Shown here: piece after piece, positions 60,340-64,000 of the stretch
Position numbering within the stretch: the stretch's first letter is position 1
Layout of the letters: every line of letters starts with the position of its first letter
Source of the DNA: Streptomyces fumigatiscleroticus
Lineage (GTDB): Bacteria; Actinomycetota; Actinomycetes; Streptomycetales; Streptomycetaceae
Assembly (NCBI RefSeq): GCF_014647975.1
Contig: NZ_BMQF01000003.1
Span: 496,001-560,000, forward strand
DNA: 64,000 nucleotides
Reading direction: 5' to 3'
Program-made: the position numbers and the translations under genes
The notes under the pieces: generated by a model
What the model was told of the DNA's origin: nothing
Databases searched by the model: none
What the model saw: the letters and a program-made list of their open reading frames with translations, nothing else

Positions 60340-61551
60340 CTACGGCTGGCTGTAGCCGTCCAGGAAATTGCCGATCCGGCCCACCGCGTCCCGCAGGTCC
60401 CCGGCCGACGGCAGGGTGACGACCCGGAAGTGATCCGGCTCGGGCCAGTTGAAGCCGGTGCCCTGCACAACCATGATCTTCTCCTGGCGCAGCAGGTCCA
60501 GGACCATCCGCCGGTCGTCCTTGATCTTGAAGACCTTGGGGTCGAGGCGCGGGAAGAGATACAGCGCCCCCTTGGGCTTGACGCAGGTCACGCCCGGGAT
60601 CTGGGTCAGCAGCTCGTAGGCCACGTCCCGCTGCTCGCGCAGCCGGCCGCCCGGCAGTACCAGGTCGTTGATCGACTGCCGCCCGCTGAGCGCCGCCGCC
60701 ACGCCGTGCTGGCCCGGCATGTTGGCGCACAGCCGCATGTTCGCCAGGACCGTCAGGCCCTCGATGTAGGACTCGGCGTGCGCGCGCGGCCCGGAGAGGG
60801 CCATCCAGCCGACCCGGTAGCCCGCCACCCGGTACGCCTTGGACATGCCGTTGAAGGTGAGGGTGAGCAGGTCCGGGGCGACCTTGGCGGTCGGCGTATG
60901 GGTGGCGTCGTCGTAGAGGATCTTGTCGTAGATCTCGTCCGAGCAGACCAGCAGGTTGTGCCGGCGGGCGATGTCGGTGAGCCCGCGCAGCATCGCCTCG
61001 TCGTAGACCGCGCCCGTGGGGTTGTTCGGGTTGATGACGACCAGCGCCTTGGTGCGGTCGGTGATCTTCCGCTCGATGTCCGCCAGATCGGGCATCCAGT
61101 CGGACTGCTCGTCGCAGCGGTAGTGCACGGCCGTGCCGCCGGAGAGCGAGACCGCCGCGGTCCACAGCGGATAGTCGGGCGCCGGTACGAGCACCTCGTC
61201 GCCGTCGTCCAGCAGGGCCTGCATCGCCATCACGATCAGCTCGGAGACACCGTTGCCGATGAAGACGTGCTCGACGTCCGTCTCGATGCCCAGGGTCTGG
61301 TTGTGCATGACGACCGCCCGGCGCGCGGCCAGCAGGCCCTTGGCGTCGCCGTAGCCGTGCGCCGAGGAGACGTTGCGGAGGATGTCCTCCAGGATCTCCG
61401 GCGGGCACTCGAAGCCGAAGGCGGCCGGGTTGCCCGTGTTGAGCTTGAGAATGCGGTGTCCGGCCGCTTCCAGCCGCATCGCCTCCTCGAGCACCGGGCC
61501 CCGGATCTCGTAACAGACGTTGGCGAGCTTGGTCGACTGGATCACCTGCAT
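60340..61551 (-). CDS. PLP-dependent aminotransferase (AlaA/AlaT type)
   Basis: A 403-residue class I aminotransferase. Features are the start QSTKLANVCYEIRGPVLEEAMRLEAAGHRILKLNTGNPAAFGF, typical of glutamate-pyruvate aminotransferases such as AlaA, the PLP-ring segment VINPNNPTGAVYDE, VCSDEIYDKILYD and the PLP lysine in FNGMSKAYRVAGYRVGW, plus the final Arg in FRVVTLP. It probably makes alanine from pyruvate and glutamate. TAAGCT lies seven bases before the ATG, so the mRNA is probably leaderless. It is divergent from the mucin-like gene. Confidence 0.93.
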   Translation of the reverse strand: MQVIQSTKLANVCYEIRGPVLEEAMRLEAAGHRILKLNTGNPAAFGFECPPEILEDILRNVSSAHGYGDAKGLLAARRAVVMHNQTLGIETDVEHVFIGNGVSELIVMAMQALLDDGDEVLVPAPDYPLWTAAVSLSGGTAVHYRCDEQSDWMPDLADIERKITDRTKALVVINPNNPTGAVYDEAMLRGLTDIARRHNLLVCSDEIYDKILYDDATHTPTAKVAPDLLTLTFNGMSKAYRVAGYRVGWMALSGPRAHAESYIEGLTVLANMRLCANMPGQHGVAAALSGRQSINDLVLPGGRLREQRDVAYELLTQIPGVTCVKPKGALYLFPRLDPKVFKIKDDRRMVLDLLRQEKIMVVQGTGFNWPEPDHFRVVTLPSAGDLRDAVGRIGNFLDGYSQP

Positions 61552-61558
61552 GTCTGGG

Positions 61559-61564
61559 AGCTTA
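61559..61564 (-). promoter_or_regulatory. -10 element, probably leaderless (aminotransferase)
   Basis: TAAGCT on the minus strand with a seven-base gap to the ATG at 61551. Confidence 0.55.
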
Positions 61565-61664
61565 CGGCCGGGTAATGCTCCCCGGGCCGTGTTTTCCGCC
61601 ACGCGGGGCGCGGTGGTCCGCCCGGTCCGTCGCCGCGGGCTGTCCCTTCGGCCCTGCCTCTCCC

Positions 61665-61670
61665 TACAAT
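61665..61670 (+). promoter_or_regulatory. -10 element, probably leaderless
   Basis: TACAAT with an eight-base gap to the GTG at 61679. Confidence 0.5.
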
Positions 61671-61678
61671 GCGCCGTC

Positions 61679-62473
61679 GTGTCCAGGCCACCTGAGTACG
61701 AGAACGGGACGAGCGGCGGGAACGCCGCGCACCACGCGACCGGTGCGCGGGGCGTCCCCGGCGCGGGCGACCCGGCCGGTCCGCCTCCGGATCCTCCGAA
61801 CGTGTACCACCCGCGGGCCGCCGCGCCGCCGCCGTACGAGCAGTACGCCGATCCCGCCGCCGCCCACGGCTGGCAGAACACCTACGATGCCACGGCCGAG
61901 CTGCCCGTGGTGGTGGACGGCGGGACCACCGGCGACCGGCCCGGCCCGGACGGCGTCCGGCGCTCCGGCCGGGGTGCCCGGCGCCGGCCGGCCCCCCGGC
62001 GCTCGCGCCGGTCCGTGGTCGCCGCCTCGGCCGTGGGTGCCGTGTCGGCGGCGGCCCTGCTGGCCGGGTTCGCCTTCTCCGGCTCCTCGTCGCCGGGCGG
62101 CGCGGAGGGCGGCCGGCGGGGCGACGGTGCGACGGCGTCGGAGTCCGAGGAGCCGGCGGAGCCGGCCACCCCGGTGCGGACGCCGGGCGGCACGGTCGGG
62201 GAGCCGTCCACCGGCTCCTCCCCGGCCGTACCGGCCGCCACCCGGTCCTCCGGCGGCGGCGCGGCGGCGGACGCGCGGTCCGCGGCTCCGGACGTCGCGC
62301 AGGGCACCGAGCGGCCGGTGAGCGGTGCGTCCGGGCCGTCGTCCGGCACGCCCACCGCGGGCACGACGACGGCCCCGGCCCCCACGGCGTCGGCCTCCAC
62401 CGCCACTCCGACGGCGGGCGGCTTCGGTGACCGTCCCGGCTCCGGGCGGGGCGGCGGCAAGCACCGCCGGTGA
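61679..62473 (+). CDS. Membrane-anchored mucin-like protein
   Basis: A 264-residue protein. The first 105 residues are hydrophilic and Pro/Gly-rich, probably cytoplasmic (VYHPRAAAPPPYEQY, ATAELPVVVDGGTTG). A very basic run (RRSGRGARRRPAPRRSRRS) leads into one membrane helix (VVAASAVGAVSAAALLAGFAFS). The remaining 120 residues are dominated by Ser, Thr, Pro, Ala and Gly, as in O-mannosylated surface stalks. The short N-terminal form starting at the GTG after TACAAT is preferred. A hairpin terminator follows. It carries no enzyme domain. Confidence 0.7.
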   Translation: MSRPPEYENGTSGGNAAHHATGARGVPGAGDPAGPPPDPPNVYHPRAAAPPPYEQYADPAAAHGWQNTYDATAELPVVVDGGTTGDRPGPDGVRRSGRGARRRPAPRRSRRSVVAASAVGAVSAAALLAGFAFSGSSSPGGAEGGRRGDGATASESEEPAEPATPVRTPGGTVGEPSTGSSPAVPAATRSSGGGAAADARSAAPDVAQGTERPVSGASGPSSGTPTAGTTTAPAPTASASTATPTAGGFGDRPGSGRGGGKHRR

Positions 62474-62476
62474 TCC

Positions 62477-62500
62477 CCGGACGCCGCCACCGGCGTCCGG
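62477..62500 (+). terminator. Terminator hairpin before the S1 protease gene
   Basis: CCGGACGCC, loop GCCACC, then GGCGTCCGG: a perfect 9-bp stem starting three bases after the stop codon. Confidence 0.75.
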
Positions 62501-62602
62501 AAATGCTCCCTTGTTCCCCTCCTGAGCATGCGCTGACAATGCGCATGACAAGACGGGTGTCCGGAAGATCTCCGGCGCCCACGTCTCCAGAGGGGACCCC
62601 AC

Positions 62603-63424
62603 ATGAACAAGCCTCTCGTCGCCGCGCTCGCGTCCCTGCTGATCAGCGGGGCGGTCGCGGCACCGGCGGCGGCCACCCCCGCGGCCGCGCAAGCCGTCAC
62701 CTTCGCCGGCACCGTCTCGCTCAGCAACTGCTCGGGCTCGGTGATCCGCTTCCCCGCCTCCGAGGACGACGACCCGGCCCTGGTCATGTCCAACGGCCAC
62801 TGCCTGGAGTCCGGCTTCCCGGCACCCGGCGAGGTCGTGGTCGACCGGCCCTCCAGCCGCACCTTCGGCCTGCTCAACTCCTCCGGCACCCGGGTCGCCA
62901 CCCTGCGCGCCAGCAAGATCGCGTACGCCACGATGACCGACACGGATGTCTCGCTGTACCAGCTCACCACCACGTACGCGCAGATCAGAAGCGCGTACGG
63001 GATCAGCGCGCTGACGCTGAACGACACCCACCCACTCGCCGGCACCGCCATCACCGTCGTCTCCGGCTACTGGAAGCGGACCTACTCCTGCACCGTCGAC
63101 GGGTTCGTGTACCGCCTGAAGGAGGGCGACTGGACCTGGAAGGACTCCGTCCGCTACACCTCCGGCTGCGACACCGTCGGCGGCACCTCCGGCTCGCCCG
63201 TGCTGGACACCGCCACCGGCCGGGTCGTCGCCGTCAACAACACCGGCAACGAGGACGGCGGGCGCTGCACGGTGAACAACCCCTGCGAGGTGGACGCGAA
63301 CGGCGCCGTGACCGTCCGGCAGGGCATCAACTACGCCCAGGAGACCTACCAGATACCGGCCTGCTTCGGCCTGGACAGCAAGCTCGACCTGAGCCGCAGC
63401 GGCTGCGTCCTGCCCAAGCCCTGA
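62603..63424 (+). CDS. Secreted trypsin-like (S1) serine protease
   Basis: The 273-residue product has a signal peptide (residues 1-30, MNKPLVAALASLLISGAVA, cleavage near AAAQA) and no long prodomain, unlike the alpha-lytic/SGPA group. The triad can be placed as His in MSNGHCLESG, Asp in DTDVSLYQL and Ser in GGTSGSPVLD. Six mature Cys suggest three disulfides. GAGGGGAC precedes the ATG. The pattern is that of Streptomyces trypsin-like peptidases of unknown target. A genus-wide intergenic repeat lies about 50 bp after it. Confidence 0.9.
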   Translation: MNKPLVAALASLLISGAVAAPAAATPAAAQAVTFAGTVSLSNCSGSVIRFPASEDDDPALVMSNGHCLESGFPAPGEVVVDRPSSRTFGLLNSSGTRVATLRASKIAYATMTDTDVSLYQLTTTYAQIRSAYGISALTLNDTHPLAGTAITVVSGYWKRTYSCTVDGFVYRLKEGDWTWKDSVRYTSGCDTVGGTSGSPVLDTATGRVVAVNNTGNEDGGRCTVNNPCEVDANGAVTVRQGINYAQETYQIPACFGLDSKLDLSRSGCVLPKP

Positions 63425-63467
63425 GCGCTCCGCGGTGAGTCCGGTGCGTGACCTGCGGGTTCGTCAG

Positions 63468-63504
63468 GGCTGGTCGCGCAGTTCCCCGCGCCCCTGAGGG
63501 GCGC
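63468..63504. repeat. Streptomyces intergenic repeat with hairpin
   Basis: GGCTGGTCGCGCAGTTCCCC is followed directly by GCGCCCC-TGA-GGGGCGC, the latter a 7-bp perfect stem at 63488-63504. From memory this element recurs in very many copies between genes across Streptomyces chromosomes and often sits at convergent ends, as here, where it may act as a terminator. Confidence 0.7.
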
Positions 63505-63532
63505 TGCCGCGCCGGGCGGGGCGGGCGGCCGG

Positions 63533-64000
63533 TCACCGGGGTGTCCGGCGCACCGCCCGTCCCGCCAGCACATCCGTCCGGCGGCCGTCCTCGATGACGA
63601 ACCGGCCGTCGACCAGGACGTACGGGATGCCCGTCGGCAGGGTGCGCGGCCGCTCGAAGGTGCTGCCCGCCGCGACCGTGGCCGGGTCGAAGAGCACCAG
63701 GTCGGCCCGGTACCCCTCACGGACAAGACCGCGGTCGGGCAGCCCCAGCCGGGCCGCCGGGCGCGAGGTCAGATGCGCGACGCACTCCTCCAGCGACAGC
63801 ACGCCCAGCTCCCGCACGTAGTGGCCGAGATAGCGCGGGAAGGTGCCCCAGGCCCGCGGGTGCGGCTTGCCGCCCTGGAGGATGCCGTCGGAGCCGCCGG
63901 TGTGCACGCGGTGGCGCATGATGGCCCGCACGTTCTCCTCGTGGCCGACGTGCTGGAGGATCGTCGGGCCCAGCCGGTCCGCCAGCAGCAGCCGGCGGGC
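63533..64000 (-). CDS. N-acyl-D-amino-acid deacylase family amidohydrolase (partial)
   Basis: The frame is open to the window edge, so only about 155 C-terminal residues are seen. They include VRAIMRHRVHTGGSDGILQGGKPHPRAWGTFPRYLGHYVRE, LTSRPAARLGLPDRGLVREGYRADLVLFDPATV and the closing IPYVLVDGRFVIEDGRRT. The GSDG stretch supplies the metal-site Asp, and the PHPRAWGTFPR segment is typical of D-aminoacylases (AmdA/DAN family). They remove acyl groups from D-amino acids. N-terminal metal ligands cannot be checked. It is convergent with the S1 protease gene. Confidence 0.85.
   Translation of the reverse strand, partial: ARRLLLADRLGPTILQHVGHEENVRAIMRHRVHTGGSDGILQGGKPHPRAWGTFPRYLGHYVRELGVLSLEECVAHLTSRPAARLGLPDRGLVREGYRADLVLFDPATVAAGSTFERPRTLPTGIPYVLVDGRFVIEDGRRTDVLAGRAVRRTPR

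Overview
This is a high-GC chromosomal window with strongly GC-biased third codon positions. Mycothiol conjugate amidase, the accA2/pccB/accE acyl-CoA carboxylase set, GTP-dependent PEP carboxykinase, a DUF4307 gene and many GTG starts point to Streptomyces. From memory, the gene order follows the core-arm region around SCO4915-SCO4985 of S. coelicolor. I saw no rRNA, tRNA, CRISPR array, prophage, transposase or replication origin.

Layout. 1-6.8 kb: end of a membrane protein, a GT-C-like membrane protein, a phosphohexomutase, purine nucleoside phosphorylase, a gamma-glutamylcyclotransferase-fold protein and an LpdA-type flavoprotein. 7-16.7 kb: a DeoR-type regulator and the biotin/acyl-CoA carboxylase neighbourhood (accA2, maf, a 45-residue membrane protein, an inserted GDSL hydrolase, accE, pccB, birA), then the class III adenylate cyclase cya. 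16.8-22.5 kb: enoyl-CoA hydratase, a 15 x 24 bp tandem repeat, a GAF-GGDEF diguanylate cyclase, histidine ammonia-lyase and a small sortase E (LAXTG) substrate. 22.7-30.6 kb: lipoprotein L,D-transpeptidase, a MacB-like ABC pair and a large secreted subtilase. 30.6-40.4 kb: an XRE regulator divergent from a zinc alcohol dehydrogenase, a secreted DUF5829-like protein, msrA, cystathionine gamma-synthase, a small sigma-like protein, MarR and ilvA. 40.6-50.5 kb: a DrrAB-like exporter, greA, DUF4307, mca, a STAND ATPase with tetratricopeptide-like repeats and a YyaL/SPATA20-like protein. 50.5-54.8 kb: a Mut7-C protein, TetR, hemolysin III-like protein and pckG. 54.9-59.4 kb: a four-gene operon joining two periplasmic-binding-protein-like folds, a TelA-family protein and a von Willebrand A lipoprotein. 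The window ends with an aminotransferase, a mucin-like membrane protein, an S1 protease and part of a D-aminoacylase-like amidohydrolase.

How the parts work together. Carboxylase subunits, biotin ligase, PEP carboxykinase, enoyl-CoA hydratase, HutH and IlvA form a carbon and acyl-CoA supply block. Cya and the GGDEF protein add two second messengers close together. The secreted proteases, L,D-transpeptidase and LAXTG protein act at the cell surface. The best candidate for an incompletely described system is the SBP - TelA - SBP/VWA - membrane protein operon. Eighteen start codons in the window lie 6-8 nt after a -10-like hexamer, which suggests leaderless mRNAs and helps decide several starts.
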